A stretch of 64,000 bases of DNA from DATGSL01 sp964645585 (GCA_964645585.1 CAZYAN010000018.1:4834-68833); one strand, 5' to 3'; shown: positions 54,533 to 63,855, numbered from the stretch's first letter. Notes: generated by a model not told the origin, from the letters alone. Program-made: numbers and translations.

Positions 54533-55720
54533 TCATGGCTCCAGCAAGCGGACGCGCCGGCCTTTTTGCGGAAACTGCAGGGAGACGACAGTTCCGATTC
54601 CCTCTTTACTCTCCAGCTCAACCTGCCCGCCGTGGCTGCGCATGATTCGCTGAACAATCATTAAACCGAGTCCGCTCCCCCCTTTCTTCGTCGAAAAATA
54701 CGGATCGAAAACCCGGCCGGCATCTTCAGGCGGGATGCCCGCGCCCGAATCGCCAAAATGAAGATAGATGAACTCGTCGTCACTCCGGGTCGTAACCCGA
54801 ATCAGCCCGCCGTCGCGCATCGCGTCCATCGAATTCTTGATGAGATTGAAAAACACCTGCTTGAGCTGATTTGCGTCCCCCACGACAACCGGTGCCTGGT
54901 CGCCGACTTCCACGTCGACCTGGATATTGCGATTCGACAGCTCCGTCGCCTGGAAGTGGAGAACCTGTTCGAGCACTTCAACGAGATTAACTTCCCGCAG
55001 ATCAGGCGGCACCGGCCGGATCGCTTCGAGGAAGTGGCTGATGATCCCGTTCAGCCGCTCGACCTCAGCGCCGCAAATATCGAGGCTTTTGCGGATCTTC
55101 GCGGTTTCGGCGGTCTTCTCCAGTTTGCTCATCTGCCGCTGGATCAATTGCAGGTGAATCGTCAGTGAATTGAGCGGATTGCCAAGCTCATGCGCCACGC
55201 CAGCCGCCAGCAAGAGGATCGAGGAGACGCGCTCGCTCTCGATCCATTCCTCGGCCGACTCTTTTTCCTGCGTGATATCGGTCAAAATGACCGCGAACCG
55301 CGTTTCCGACTCCCCCTCCGTCGTTGCTGTCGGCTCCTCAAACGGCGTCACATAAATGCGCACATAACGGCTCTCCGGATAGCTCAGATAAACTTCCTTC
55401 AAGAACGACGGCGCCGGGCGCGGTTTTCCGCCATCCTCATCACCCAGGTTTCGCGCGAGATCGGGCACCAGTTTCCACAGGGTGGTCTGCCCTAGATCCG
55501 TGCCGCGCAAACCGACCATCGCGATCGCCGACTCGTTGGCATACTCGATCACACCTTCCCGGTCGATAATCAGAATTCCCTCGCGAATCGCGTTGAAAAC
55601 CGCTTCTAGCAGGCTTCGCTCGCGCGCCAGACGTTGCACGAGATTGGTCAGGTTGACCGTATCGAGATTATCGAGGCGACCGAGAACCCGATCGAGAAGA
55701 CTTTCCTTTTTTCCAGCCAT
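54533..55720 (-). CDS. PAS-domain sensor histidine kinase (NtrB-like)
   Basis: This 395-residue protein starts with a short coiled segment (LVQRLARERSLLEAVFNAIR). A PAS domain follows (about residues 40-160; EGILIIDREGVIEYANESAI), then the kinase core: H-box AGVAHELGNPLNSLTIHLQL (His near residue 186), N-box FFNLIKNSMDAMRDGGL, G1 GDSGAGIPPEDAGRVFDPYF and G2 STKKGGSGLGLMIV. The HELGNPL form resembles NtrB/AtoS-type soluble kinases. The cognate response regulator is not in the window. It is transcribed with coaB upstream (27-base gap). Confidence 0.92.
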   Translation of the reverse strand: MAGKKESLLDRVLGRLDNLDTVNLTNLVQRLARERSLLEAVFNAIREGILIIDREGVIEYANESAIAMVGLRGTDLGQTTLWKLVPDLARNLGDEDGGKPRPAPSFLKEVYLSYPESRYVRIYVTPFEEPTATTEGESETRFAVILTDITQEKESAEEWIESERVSSILLLAAGVAHELGNPLNSLTIHLQLIQRQMSKLEKTAETAKIRKSLDICGAEVERLNGIISHFLEAIRPVPPDLREVNLVEVLEQVLHFQATELSNRNIQVDVEVGDQAPVVVGDANQLKQVFFNLIKNSMDAMRDGGLIRVTTRSDDEFIYLHFGDSGAGIPPEDAGRVFDPYFSTKKGGSGLGLMIVQRIMRSHGGQVELESKEGIGTVVSLQFPQKGRRVRLLEP

Positions 55721-55747
55721 ACCAGGTCAGACGCGCTTTCAAGTCAG

Positions 55748-56392
55748 TCACGTATCCAAGCCGAGCGAGTCGAGAATGAAGCGGGCGACCTCCGTCTTCA
55801 ACGCCGGACCGAAACGCTGCCGGTGACCGTCCCGGCGAATCAGCACGATTTTGTTCTGGTCGCTTTCCATCGCGGAATCGGCGCCGCCGACCGAATTGGC
55901 CACGATCCAGTCAAAGTTCTTCGCCGCCATCTTGGCTTCCGCCCGAGCTTCGAGATCATCCGTCTCGGCGGCAAAACCGACGACGAGTTGTCGATCTTTC
56001 GCGGCTCCGAGCGACCTCGCGATGTCGACAGTCGGTTCCATTTCAAGAAAGAACCGGCCGACCGGTTTCGGACGTTTTTCGTCCGTTTTCGAGACCGGCC
56101 GAAAATCCGCGACCGCCGCGCAGAGGATCGCGACATCACAACCGGCAAACAGGCGCGCCGCGGCCTCGTGCATCTCCTCCGCGGAAACGACCCGATGAAC
56201 GGCGACGTTTGCCGGCGGCGCCAGCGCGACCGGGCCGGTAACCAAATCGACCGTCCAGCCGCGATCGCGCGCCGCCGCCGCGAGAGCATAGCCCATTTTG
56301 CCGCTCGATCCATTGCTGAAATAGCGGACGGGATCGAGGTGTTCCCGGGTCGGTCCGGCGGTGATAAGACAGCGGATAGTGCTTGCGTCCAT
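55748..56392 (-). CDS. coaB: Stand-alone phosphopantothenate-cysteine ligase domain (CoaB)
   Basis: This 214-residue protein begins MDASTIRCLITAGPTREHLD and carries PVRYFSNGSSGKMGYALAAA, then AAVADFRPV and KIKK-replacing VSKTDEKRPKP, LVVGFAAETDDLEARAEAKM, ANSVGGADSAMESDQNKIVL. These belong to the C-terminal ligase half of CoaBC, which joins cysteine to 4'-phosphopantothenate in CoA synthesis. The N-terminal flavin decarboxylase (CoaC) half is absent, and nothing upstream encodes it. The usual bacterial enzyme is a fusion, so a separate coaC must exist elsewhere. Frames extending to 56581 overlap the opposite gene and are not used. Confidence 0.9.
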   Translation of the reverse strand: MDASTIRCLITAGPTREHLDPVRYFSNGSSGKMGYALAAAARDRGWTVDLVTGPVALAPPANVAVHRVVSAEEMHEAAARLFAGCDVAILCAAVADFRPVSKTDEKRPKPVGRFFLEMEPTVDIARSLGAAKDRQLVVGFAAETDDLEARAEAKMAAKNFDWIVANSVGGADSAMESDQNKIVLIRRDGHRQRFGPALKTEVARFILDSLGLDT

Positions 56393-56438
56393 TGAAAATC
56401 CAGCAAACTTTTGCGACAATCTCCCGGCAAGAGCAACC

Positions 56439-57182
56439 ATGGAGCAACAGCAAACAGAATCGATTCCAGCGGAACGCCCCGCGAACACCAAGCGCGAGAA
56501 CATGCTCGTCAACATCGCGCTCAACATCGTCATTCCGGTGCTGGTGCTGAAAAAGGCAGGCGGCTGGCTGCCAGCCCTCACCCCAGTTCAGGTTTTGCTC
56601 ATCGCCCTCGCCTTCCCGGTCGCCTATTTCCTGTACGACCTGCAGCAGCGCCGAAAGATCAACGTCCTCTCGATCCTCGGCTTCGTCAGCATCCTTTTAA
56701 CCGGCGGGATCGGGCTGCTGCAATTGAGCCCCGTGTGGATCGCGGTCAAGGAGGCTGCGCTGCCCGCTGTGATCGGCGCCGCCGTCTTGCTCTCCACCAA
56801 AAGCCGCTACCCGCTCGTCCGGACGTTCCTTTACAACAAGGAACTGATCGACGTCGAAAAAATCGACCACGCTCTCGACGCCCGCGGAGCACGCGCCAGC
56901 TTTGACCGCCTGCTGAACACCTGCACTTGGCTGCTCGCGAGTTCGTTTCTGGTCAGCGCCGCCCTGAACTTCGTCCTCGCCCGGTTCATCGTCACCACGA
57001 GCCCGGCCGAAGACGCCGTCGCCTTTAACAACGAACTCGGCAGCCTCACCGCGTGGTCGTTCCCGGTGATCGCGATCCCATGCCTGCTCGTCACCGGTTT
57101 TGCTCTTTGGAAACTTCTCTCCGGCATCAAAAGCCTCACCGGCCTGGAACTCGAAGAAGTCCTCAGACAGCCGGAAAAGTGA
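56439..57182 (+). CDS. Multi-pass membrane protein (VC0807-like family)
   Basis: This 247-residue protein has about six membrane helices: MLVNIALNIVIPVLVLKKAG, VLLIALAFPVAYFLYDLQQR, NVLSILGFVSILLTGGIGLL, AALPAVIGAAVLLSTKSRYP, WLLASSFLVSAALNFVLARF and SFPVIAIPCLLVTGFALWKL. The Tyr-Asp-Leu-Gln loop after the second helix recalls VC0807-type proteins of unknown function. A start at 56361 would add 26 residues that overlap coaB; ATG 56439 is preferred. It is followed by vsr, 19 bases later. Confidence 0.8.
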   Translation: MEQQQTESIPAERPANTKRENMLVNIALNIVIPVLVLKKAGGWLPALTPVQVLLIALAFPVAYFLYDLQQRRKINVLSILGFVSILLTGGIGLLQLSPVWIAVKEAALPAVIGAAVLLSTKSRYPLVRTFLYNKELIDVEKIDHALDARGARASFDRLLNTCTWLLASSFLVSAALNFVLARFIVTTSPAEDAVAFNNELGSLTAWSFPVIAIPCLLVTGFALWKLLSGIKSLTGLELEEVLRQPEK

Positions 57183-57188
57183 CGCGTC

Positions 57189-57196
57189 GGGAGGTG
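57189..57196 (+). promoter_or_regulatory. Shine-Dalgarno GGGAGGTG for vsr
   Basis: GGGAGGTG ends 5 bases before the ATG at 57202. It is the strongest site in this region and fixes the vsr start after the preceding membrane protein gene. Confidence 0.8.
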
Positions 57197-57201
57197 CCAC
57201 C

Positions 57202-57687
57202 ATGACCGACCACCTTTCCAAGGAGCGGCGCTCATGGAACATGAGTCGGATCCGAAGCGGAAATACCAAGCCGGAAAAACTCGTCCGCTCCCTTCTGCAC
57301 CGCGCTGGCTACCGGTTTCGTCTGCACGATAAAAAGCTGCCGGGAAAACCGGATATCGTCCTGGCGAAATATCGCACGGTCATCTTCGTGCATGGATGCT
57401 TCTGGCATCGCCATCCCGGCTGCCGGCAAGCCACGACACCCAGCAGCAACCAAGCATACTGGCTGCCCAAATTCCAGCGAACGGTCGAACGCGACCGACA
57501 AACGCGGGAGGCGCTGGTCAGCATCGGCTGGAAAGTTATCGAAGTTTGGGAATGCGAGGTCGAACAGAATCCCGCGTCGGTTCTTCGCATAATCAATGAT
57601 TTCCTGCGGGAACGCCGCCCTCCCCTCGAGACCGCCAGCGAACTGCAAGCAGCCGAACCACAGGCTTCTTACGGACAGTCTAAATGA
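57202..57687 (+). CDS. vsr: Very short patch repair endonuclease
   Basis: This 161-residue protein has the Vsr pattern: NMSRIRSGNTKPEKLVRSLL, GYRFRLHDKKLPGKPDIVLA with the catalytic Asp, and VIFVHGCFWHRHPGCRQATT with the conserved His and zinc-binding Cys/His. In E. coli, Vsr nicks at T:G mismatches that arise when 5-methylcytosine deaminates at Dcm sites. No cytosine methyltransferase is present in the window, so it is an orphan here. It ends 43 bases before the convergent TVP38 gene. Confidence 0.95.
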   Translation: MTDHLSKERRSWNMSRIRSGNTKPEKLVRSLLHRAGYRFRLHDKKLPGKPDIVLAKYRTVIFVHGCFWHRHPGCRQATTPSSNQAYWLPKFQRTVERDRQTREALVSIGWKVIEVWECEVEQNPASVLRIINDFLRERRPPLETASELQAAEPQASYGQSK

Positions 57688-57730
57688 ATTCCCGGCTCCG
57701 GAATGCAAGATTCGTTGTTCTGGCGAAAAC

Positions 57731-58468
57731 CTATTTTTCTCCTGACCGCTCCTCGGAATCGTCGGTGCCTTCTTCGAGCAGCGCGTTCTGGATCCCGCGC
57801 CGGGCCAGGCGGGTGATCACGATGATCAAGCCGACAGCGGCAGCGAAACCGGCGAAATAAAGCGCCCATTCCCACGGCTGGGCATCGCGCCGGGTCAATT
57901 CAGCGAGATCCGCGGCCATCGAGCCGACGTAAACATTGGTCAGCGAGATCGGAACGACCCCCGCAAGGTTGGCCAGGAAGAAGTGCCGGAACGGAATCGA
58001 TGTCAGGCCAAAAAAGTAGTTCGACAATTTAAACGGAAAAAGCGGCACCAGCCGACTGAGAAAAACGATTTTCCAGCCTTCTTTCTTCAACCCGCGATCG
58101 AGGAGGTGAGCCCGCGGATGATTCCGCAACAGGCGCGTCAGCCGCTCGCCAAACAGATAGCGCGCGATCAGGAAAGCGATTCCGGAACCGATTGCCACAG
58201 CGGCCACGATGACGATGGCGCCAACGAAAAATCCAAAAAGAAATCCCGCTCCCAGCGTAAACACGACCCCCGGCAGCAGCAGGACCACAATGGCGATGTA
58301 AAGCGCCGTATAGGTCAACAGACCCGCGAACCCGAGCCCGTCCACCCATTCCAGAAGTTCGATCACCTCCCGCTGCACATCTTCCAGCGTGAAAACCAGC
58401 GCGGCCAGACATCCGACCCCGACGACAGCGATTCCGGCTGCCCATGACTTGATCCGGCCATCCCGCAT
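57731..58468 (-). CDS. TVP38/TMEM64 family membrane protein
   Basis: This 245-residue multi-pass protein has the DedA/VTT-type blocks LLLPGVVFTLGAGFLFGFFV, then SGIAFLIARYLFGERL and VFLSRLVPLFPFKLSNYFFG, and FRHFFLANLAGVVPISLTNV with its conserved Gly and Pro. The family is linked to membrane-lipid scrambling and envelope homeostasis. ATG 58468 is chosen over ATG 58504. The C-terminus is acidic (EGTDDSEERSGEK). Confidence 0.9.
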   Translation of the reverse strand: MRDGRIKSWAAGIAVVGVGCLAALVFTLEDVQREVIELLEWVDGLGFAGLLTYTALYIAIVVLLLPGVVFTLGAGFLFGFFVGAIVIVAAVAIGSGIAFLIARYLFGERLTRLLRNHPRAHLLDRGLKKEGWKIVFLSRLVPLFPFKLSNYFFGLTSIPFRHFFLANLAGVVPISLTNVYVGSMAADLAELTRRDAQPWEWALYFAGFAAAVGLIIVITRLARRGIQNALLEEGTDDSEERSGEK

Positions 58469-58617
58469 TCCGCCCCAGTCTAACGCCCTGCCTCCCGACC
58501 GCAAAGCTCGAAAAGATCATCGCCCAAAGAGCAAGGCCGAAAGACTTCCCCAATTGCCACCGCGCGTTTCTGTATCTACAGTCCTTCCATCGAACTGAAA
58601 CAGACGGAAAGGAGCCC

Positions 58618-61056
58618 ATGGATAACCGGTTGGAAAACAGCAGACTCAGCGACGGCGATTTATTTCAAAGCTGCGATCTCTCGAAGATCGACTTCAAAAC
58701 GACCGACGACCTTCAGCCGATTAAAGAAATGCTCGGCCAGGATCGCGCGGCGGAAGCGATGCGTTTCGGCTTCGAGATTCCCCAAAAGGGCTACAATCTT
58801 TTCGCGATGGGACCGACCGGCGCCGGCAAGTTCTCCGCGGTTCGCGAGTTTCTCGAACGAAAGGCAGCCAAGGAAGAAGTCCCGCCCGACTGGGCCTATG
58901 TGAATAACTTCGAAGAGAGCCACCGGCCGCTCTGGCTCCAGTTTCCTCCCGGCCGCGCCCACCAGTTCCAGCGAGAGATGGAGCGTTGTGTCGAGGAATT
59001 GCGCGGCGCGATTCCGGCCGCGTTCGACAGCGAGGAATACCGCAGCCGCCGGCAGGAAATTGAGGAGGAACTCGGCCGGAAACAGGAAGAAGCTATCACC
59101 TCAATTCGAGAACGGGCACGCCAGGAAGGAATTGCCCTGCTCCGAACTCCCGGCGGCCTCGCTTTCGCACCGATCAAGGACGACGAAGTTCTCGCGCCCC
59201 AAGAATTCAACGAGCTTCCCGAAGAGGAACGCAAACGCATCGAGGATACGATCAATACCTTTCAGGAAGAATTGGGCAAATCCCTCCACCAGCGCCCGCG
59301 CTGGCTCCGGGAAGCCCAAGCCAAGATCCGGGAACTGAGCCGCGACATTATTCAGGCAACGGTCAATTCGATGATCGACGACCTGAAGAATAATTACCGT
59401 GATCTCCCGGAGGTTGTGAAATACCTCGAGGCAGTCGAGGCCGACCTCATTGACAACGCCGATCATTTTCATCAGGCCAAGGACGGCGAACCGATGATGA
59501 TGATGGGTTTGCCGATCCAGCAGCAGCAACAGGACCGGGGCGAAGCGATTTTCCGGCGCTACAAGGTCAATGTGCTCGTTGACCATAGCGAAGCCAAAGG
59601 TGCGCCGGTCGTCTACGAGGACAACCCGACCTTTCAAAACTTGGTGGGCCGCATCGAGCACGTCGCGCAGATGGGCGCGCTCTTCACGGATTTCAGCTTG
59701 ATCAAAGCCGGTGCCATCCATCGGGCAAACGGCGGTTACCTGATTCTCGACGTCCTAAAGGTGCTTTCGCAGCCGTACGCGTGGGACGGCTTGAAACGCT
59801 GCCTTCGCGCGGGTGAGATCCGGACCGAGACCCTTGGGCAAATGTTGAGCCTGATCACGACGGTTTCGCTCGAACCCGATCCCATTCCGCTGAAAATCAA
59901 AGTCGTCCTGATCGGCGAACGGCTGCTGTATTACCTGCTCTACAAATACGACTCCGATTTCGCCGACTTCTTTAAGGTCGCGGTCGATTTCGAGGAGGAA
60001 ATTGACCGCACCCAGGAAGCGAGCGGACTGTACGCGCGCTGGATCGCCGGGCTGGTTCAGGAGGAAAAACTGCGCCCGTTCGATCGTTCCGCTGTCGGCC
60101 GTGTCATCGAACAAGCATCCCGGATCTCCGGCGACGCCGAAAAAATGTCCGTCGAATTGCGCGCCGTCTACGACTTGTTGCGTGAAGCCAACTACTGGGC
60201 GCAAAAAGAAAGTCGCGATGTCGTCACCGCCGCCGACGTCCAGCAGGCGATCGATGCGCACATCTACCGGTCCGACCGTGCCCGCGGGCGTTTGCGCGAG
60301 GAAATCGATCGAGGCCGCCTTCTCATCGAAACCGATGGTGAACAGGTCGGGCAGATCAACGGCCTCTCGGTCCTCCAGCTCGGCGATTTCATGTTCGGCA
60401 ACCCGAGCCGCATCACGGCCCGCGTCCGTATGGGAGCGCCCAAGGTTATCGACATCGAACGCGAGGTGGAGCTCGGCGGCGCGATTCATTCAAAAGGCGT
60501 GCTGATTCTTTCCGGATTCATTTCCGGGCGTTACCTGCCGAACCAGCCGCTCTCGATGCTGGCCAGCTTGGTATTTGAACAGAACTACGGCGGCGTCGAC
60601 GGCGACAGCGCTTCCTCCGCCGAACTTTACGCGCTCCTATCCGCCCTCGCCGATGTGCCGATTCGCCAGTCGATCGCCGTCACAGGCTCGGTCAATCAGC
60701 ATGGACAAGTCCAGGCGATCGGCGGGGTGAACGAAAAGATCGAGGGCTTTTTTGACGTCTGCCGCAAGCAAGGCCTCACCGGAAAGCAAGGCGTGATGAT
60801 TCCGAGGTCGAATGTCTCCCAGCTGATGCTGCGGAAGGATGTTCGCGAGGCGGCTGCCGAAGGCAAGTTTCACGTCTACGCGGTTGCTCACATCGATGAA
60901 GGGATCGAAATATTGACGGGAATCGCCGCCGGCGAACGCGGGGACGACGGGAGCTATCCGGTCGACAGCATCAACGGAAAAGTAGAAGCCCGGCTGAAGG
61001 AATTCGCGGAAAGGGCGCGCGCCTTTCAGAAGGGGCAGCAGGAGAAGGATTCATGA
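58618..61056 (+). CDS. LonB-type ATP-dependent protease
   Basis: This 812-residue protein lacks membrane helices. It begins with a region reading TTDDLQPIKEMLGQDRAAEA, then Walker A GPTGAGKF (65-72) and a long helical insert including QEAITSIRERARQEGIALL. An AAA-like second half follows (AHIRANGGYLILDVLKVLSQ-type: HRANGGYLILDVLKVLSQPY). The C-terminal Lon protease domain begins near residue 600, with the catalytic-Ser box GDSASSAE (residues 662-669) and Lys707 in GGVNEKIEGFF. The length and the AAA_32-like N-terminus match the soluble LonB/YcbZ group rather than LonA. It degrades damaged proteins. The stop overlaps the Usp start (ATGA). Confidence 0.93.
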   Translation: MDNRLENSRLSDGDLFQSCDLSKIDFKTTDDLQPIKEMLGQDRAAEAMRFGFEIPQKGYNLFAMGPTGAGKFSAVREFLERKAAKEEVPPDWAYVNNFEESHRPLWLQFPPGRAHQFQREMERCVEELRGAIPAAFDSEEYRSRRQEIEEELGRKQEEAITSIRERARQEGIALLRTPGGLAFAPIKDDEVLAPQEFNELPEEERKRIEDTINTFQEELGKSLHQRPRWLREAQAKIRELSRDIIQATVNSMIDDLKNNYRDLPEVVKYLEAVEADLIDNADHFHQAKDGEPMMMMGLPIQQQQQDRGEAIFRRYKVNVLVDHSEAKGAPVVYEDNPTFQNLVGRIEHVAQMGALFTDFSLIKAGAIHRANGGYLILDVLKVLSQPYAWDGLKRCLRAGEIRTETLGQMLSLITTVSLEPDPIPLKIKVVLIGERLLYYLLYKYDSDFADFFKVAVDFEEEIDRTQEASGLYARWIAGLVQEEKLRPFDRSAVGRVIEQASRISGDAEKMSVELRAVYDLLREANYWAQKESRDVVTAADVQQAIDAHIYRSDRARGRLREEIDRGRLLIETDGEQVGQINGLSVLQLGDFMFGNPSRITARVRMGAPKVIDIEREVELGGAIHSKGVLILSGFISGRYLPNQPLSMLASLVFEQNYGGVDGDSASSAELYALLSALADVPIRQSIAVTGSVNQHGQVQAIGGVNEKIEGFFDVCRKQGLTGKQGVMIPRSNVSQLMLRKDVREAAAEGKFHVYAVAHIDEGIEILTGIAAGERGDDGSYPVDSINGKVEARLKEFAERARAFQKGQQEKDS

Positions 61057-61877
61057 GAATCAAACGCATCCTGATCGCTGTCGACGGCTCGCCGCACAGT
61101 CTGGCGGCGCTGGAGGGAGCGGCGTTGCTCGCGGCGCGGCAGCAAGCGGTTCTGACCGGAATTTTCGTCGAGGACACAGATTTACTCCGCCTCGCCGAGC
61201 TCCCGTTTGCGCGTGAACTGATGTATCCGGCCGTTCTCGGACGTCCGCTCGACTCACTCGTGATGAAGTCGCGCCTCAAGGAGGCCGCGGAAACCGCGCG
61301 ACAGGCGCTTTCGGAAGCGGCACTGCGCGCCGGAATCGACTGGTCGTTTCTCGTTCGGCGCGGCTCTGTGCTCCAGGAACTCCTCGCCGCGGCCGAACGC
61401 GCCGATTTGGTTGTCCTCGGAAAAGCGAGTCACTTGGAACGGCGACGGCGCGTCCGGCTCGGCACCACCGCCACGCGTCTCCTCGCGGAGTCGCCCCGCC
61501 CGGCGCTTGTGCTCCAATACGGCGAACGTTGCCGCGGTCCGGCCTTGCTCGTCTGCGATGGCTCACCGGCCAGCATCGAAAAACTGCCGTCCGCCGTCGA
61601 CGCGGCCTCCCTTTTCGGTGGAGCGCCCACGATTTTGCTTCTCGCTCGCGATCGCGAGGAGGCCGCCGAGCTTCGCCGCCGATGTGAAGCGGTTCTCGAT
61701 CGCCGAGACTGGCGGTTCAGACGGTGCTCCCCGGCCGAACGGTCAGGGATCACGCGGATTGCCCACGAAGAGGAAAGCGGCGTCGTCATCCTCGTCGGCA
61801 TCCCGCTCGCCATCGGCACCGAGCACCTGCCTGAAATGCTCGACAAAATCGACCGTCCGGTGTTGGTCTACCGATGA
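61053..61877 (+). CDS. Universal stress protein family (UspA-like)
   Basis: This 274-residue protein begins with the Usp pattern KRILIAVDGSPHSLAALEGA. Its ATP-site region includes ADLVVLGKASHLERRRRVRL and GTTATRLLAESPRPALVLQY. A second, weaker Usp-like half follows (PALLVCDGSPASIEKLPSAV, then GVVILVGIPLAIGTEHLPEM). Its start overlaps the LonB stop by four bases, so it is made in step with a stress protease. Confidence 0.85.
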   Translation: MRIKRILIAVDGSPHSLAALEGAALLAARQQAVLTGIFVEDTDLLRLAELPFARELMYPAVLGRPLDSLVMKSRLKEAAETARQALSEAALRAGIDWSFLVRRGSVLQELLAAAERADLVVLGKASHLERRRRVRLGTTATRLLAESPRPALVLQYGERCRGPALLVCDGSPASIEKLPSAVDAASLFGGAPTILLLARDREEAAELRRRCEAVLDRRDWRFRRCSPAERSGITRIAHEEESGVVILVGIPLAIGTEHLPEMLDKIDRPVLVYR

Positions 61878-61911
61878 AAGCGGGCGAAGGTAATCTACGG
61901 CTTTTCTTCTC

Positions 61912-62202
61912 ATGACTGTGCTTCGAAAAGGCTTCCTCCTCACGAACGGATCCGGCTGCTACATTGTCGGTGATGAGGAGAAAAATGAAATCGAGGAGCG
62001 GCTCGCAACCGGCTGGCGCATCGCCTTTATCCGCCCGATCTGTGTCAGCATGGCCGTAAAACTTCGCTATCTCCCGCCACGAATCCTCGGCCAGAAGGTC
62101 TTCTCCTATTCGCTCTGCATCCTCGAAAAGGAACAGGCGGCGGGCGATGAGGAGGAAAGCGACCTCGTCGCGATTCCGGCGGCGCCGGACGCGGTTGGCT
62201 GA
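61912..62202 (+). CDS. Hypothetical protein
   Basis: This 96-residue frame reads MTVLRKGFLLTNGSGCYIVG, then DEEKNEIEERLATGWRIAFI, and ends Glu/Ala-rich. No motif or family is recognised. The N-terminal half is protein-like and the gap between the Usp and DUF1343 genes is otherwise empty, but an opposite-strand frame of 170 residues overlaps it. Low certainty. Confidence 0.4.
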   Translation: MTVLRKGFLLTNGSGCYIVGDEEKNEIEERLATGWRIAFIRPICVSMAVKLRYLPPRILGQKVFSYSLCILEKEQAAGDEEESDLVAIPAAPDAVG

Positions 62203-62240
62203 ACCGGCCGCGCGGACTCGCGGCATCGGGCCGGGTGCCG

Positions 62241-63485
62241 TCAATACATCAAATACGGACGCCGCCGCTCCTTGAAGGCCGCGACGTCTTTTTCCCACGA
62301 CTGGGCAATTTCCTCGGGCGACATTCCGCGCGTCAGCATCTCTTGCAATCGCTCCGTTCCCGACAATCGAGCGAGGGTTCCGGCGCGGAAAAACTCTTTC
62401 TTGTCCGGCGCCTGCTCAAGAAACGCGGCAAGAAGATGCACCCCGGCGGCGACCGGTTGCACTGCATCCTCGTCTTCAATTATCAAACGGACGCCTTGAA
62501 CCTCCACGTCGCGATGTTTCGGGTGTGTCGCCATTTTTTCGATACTCCGGGGCGTGAACGAAAGCGACTCGAACCGCAGGCCCGGAAGCCCGGCGCCGTT
62601 CAGTCTGGCCGCCGCTTTTTCCCCATCCAGCCACGGTGCCCCGACAACTTTAAACGGCTCATACGTCCCTCGCCCCTCGCTCGCGGTCGTCCCTTCGAAG
62701 AAACAGGCGCCCGGATAAATCACGGCAGTGGCAAAATCCGGAATATTCGGACTCGGCGGATTCCACTCGCGGTCAAGACCACTCCACAGTCTGTCGCGGT
62801 TCCAGCCTTCGAGGGCAACGATTCGCAGATCAAGTTCCTCCAGCCCGTTGAGCATTTTTTCGCCCTGGATCATTCGAGCGAGCTCCCCGATCGTCATTCC
62901 ATAAACAATCGGAATCGGATACAGGCCGACGAACGACTCCTGTTCCGGTTCAAGAAGAAAACCTTCCACCCGCTCGCCTCCGAGCGGATTCGGACGATCG
63001 AGCACAACGAACGGAATTCCCTTTTCGGCAGCGGCTTGCATGCCGTAGCCCATCGTCGAAATGTAGGTATAAAACCGGGCGCCGACGTCTTGGATGTCGA
63101 AAACGAGAATATCGACATCCTCAAGCATCTCCGGTGTCGGCGTCTTCGTTTTGCCATACAGACTGTAAACGGGTGTTTGCGTCGCTTCATCGACCGCGTG
63201 ATCGATCGATGCACCCGCGGGCGCGTCACCGCGGATTCCGTGTTCCGGCCCGAAAAGCGCCGTCAGTTTCGGACCCGGCGCCGCATGGATCGCGTCGGCG
63301 AGATGCTGGTCGCCGACGGTCGCGGTATGATTCGTGATCAACCCGACCCGCAAATCGCCCAGCGCACGAAAATTATCCGCCGCGAGCCGCTCGGCACCCG
63401 TAGTGAGCGCACGCACCCCGTGGGTCAGACCGACGGAGAGGAACAGGAGCAGGAAGCAAGAACGAACGGGGTTCGACGTCATCAT
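62241..63485 (-). CDS. DUF1343 exported protein (NamZ-like exo-N-acetylmuramidase family)
   Basis: The protein is 414 residues from ATG 63485, with a signal peptide (CFLLLFLSVGLTHGVRAL). DUF1343 blocks follow: LRVGLITNHTATVGD, LTALFGPEHGIRGDAPAG, DILVFDIQDVGARFYTYIST, IPFVVLDRPNPLGGERVEGF, GMTIGELARMIQGEKM and YPGACFFEGTTASEGRGTYE. The NamZ enzymes of this family remove terminal MurNAc from peptidoglycan fragments. A longer frame to 63602 lacks the signal alignment. The 263-base gap to the tRNA region carries no gene. Confidence 0.9.
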   Translation of the reverse strand: MMTSNPVRSCFLLLFLSVGLTHGVRALTTGAERLAADNFRALGDLRVGLITNHTATVGDQHLADAIHAAPGPKLTALFGPEHGIRGDAPAGASIDHAVDEATQTPVYSLYGKTKTPTPEMLEDVDILVFDIQDVGARFYTYISTMGYGMQAAAEKGIPFVVLDRPNPLGGERVEGFLLEPEQESFVGLYPIPIVYGMTIGELARMIQGEKMLNGLEELDLRIVALEGWNRDRLWSGLDREWNPPSPNIPDFATAVIYPGACFFEGTTASEGRGTYEPFKVVGAPWLDGEKAAARLNGAGLPGLRFESLSFTPRSIEKMATHPKHRDVEVQGVRLIIEDEDAVQPVAAGVHLLAAFLEQAPDKKEFFRAGTLARLSGTERLQEMLTRGMSPEEIAQSWEKDVAAFKERRRPYLMY

Positions 63486-63748
63486 AAGCGAGTCGATACC
63501 TCGCCAGCGGAAAATACTCAATCGCGAACTGTCTCTCATTCGCGTAAAAGGCAGAACATAACTCCTCCCGGCTCTCCACATCGGCGAGGCCTGCTTCGCC
63601 AATCGTCGCGCCTGCCGAATCGATTTCCTCTTCCGGAAGATCGCCCGCTTGCGATTCGAAACCGGCTCGTTCCAAGAAAATCTTGTTTAAAATGCAAGGC
63701 AATCGTTGACATCGTCGGTACAAGCCTTCTTCTTAAGTCCTTCGATTT

Positions 63749-63771
63749 TGCCCGGTAGCTCAGTGGTAGAG
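63749..63771 (+). pseudogene. Truncated tRNA-Asn 5' fragment, copy 1
   Basis: Bases 63749-63771 are identical to the first 23 bases of tRNA-Asn at 63917. The sequence then diverges, so no anticodon, T arm or 3' acceptor strand exists. Confidence 0.9.
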
Positions 63772-63832
63772 TCCCGGCGGGCCGGGATTTATCACTCGAT
63801 GCAACGCAGGCCGTTTTGAAAGTTCAGTTTTT

Positions 63833-63855
63833 TGCCCGGTAGCTCAGTGGTAGAG
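63833..63855 (+). pseudogene. Truncated tRNA-Asn 5' fragment, copy 2
   Basis: Same as copy 1; it begins exactly 84 bases after copy 1 and 84 bases before the intact gene. Confidence 0.9.

Noticed and set aside
61786..62298. A 170-codon minus-strand frame overlapping the 96-residue hypothetical
   Set aside because: Overlaps the Usp gene end and the DUF1343 gene start region, Arg/Ala-rich, no protein-like core. The plus-strand frame was kept with low confidence.
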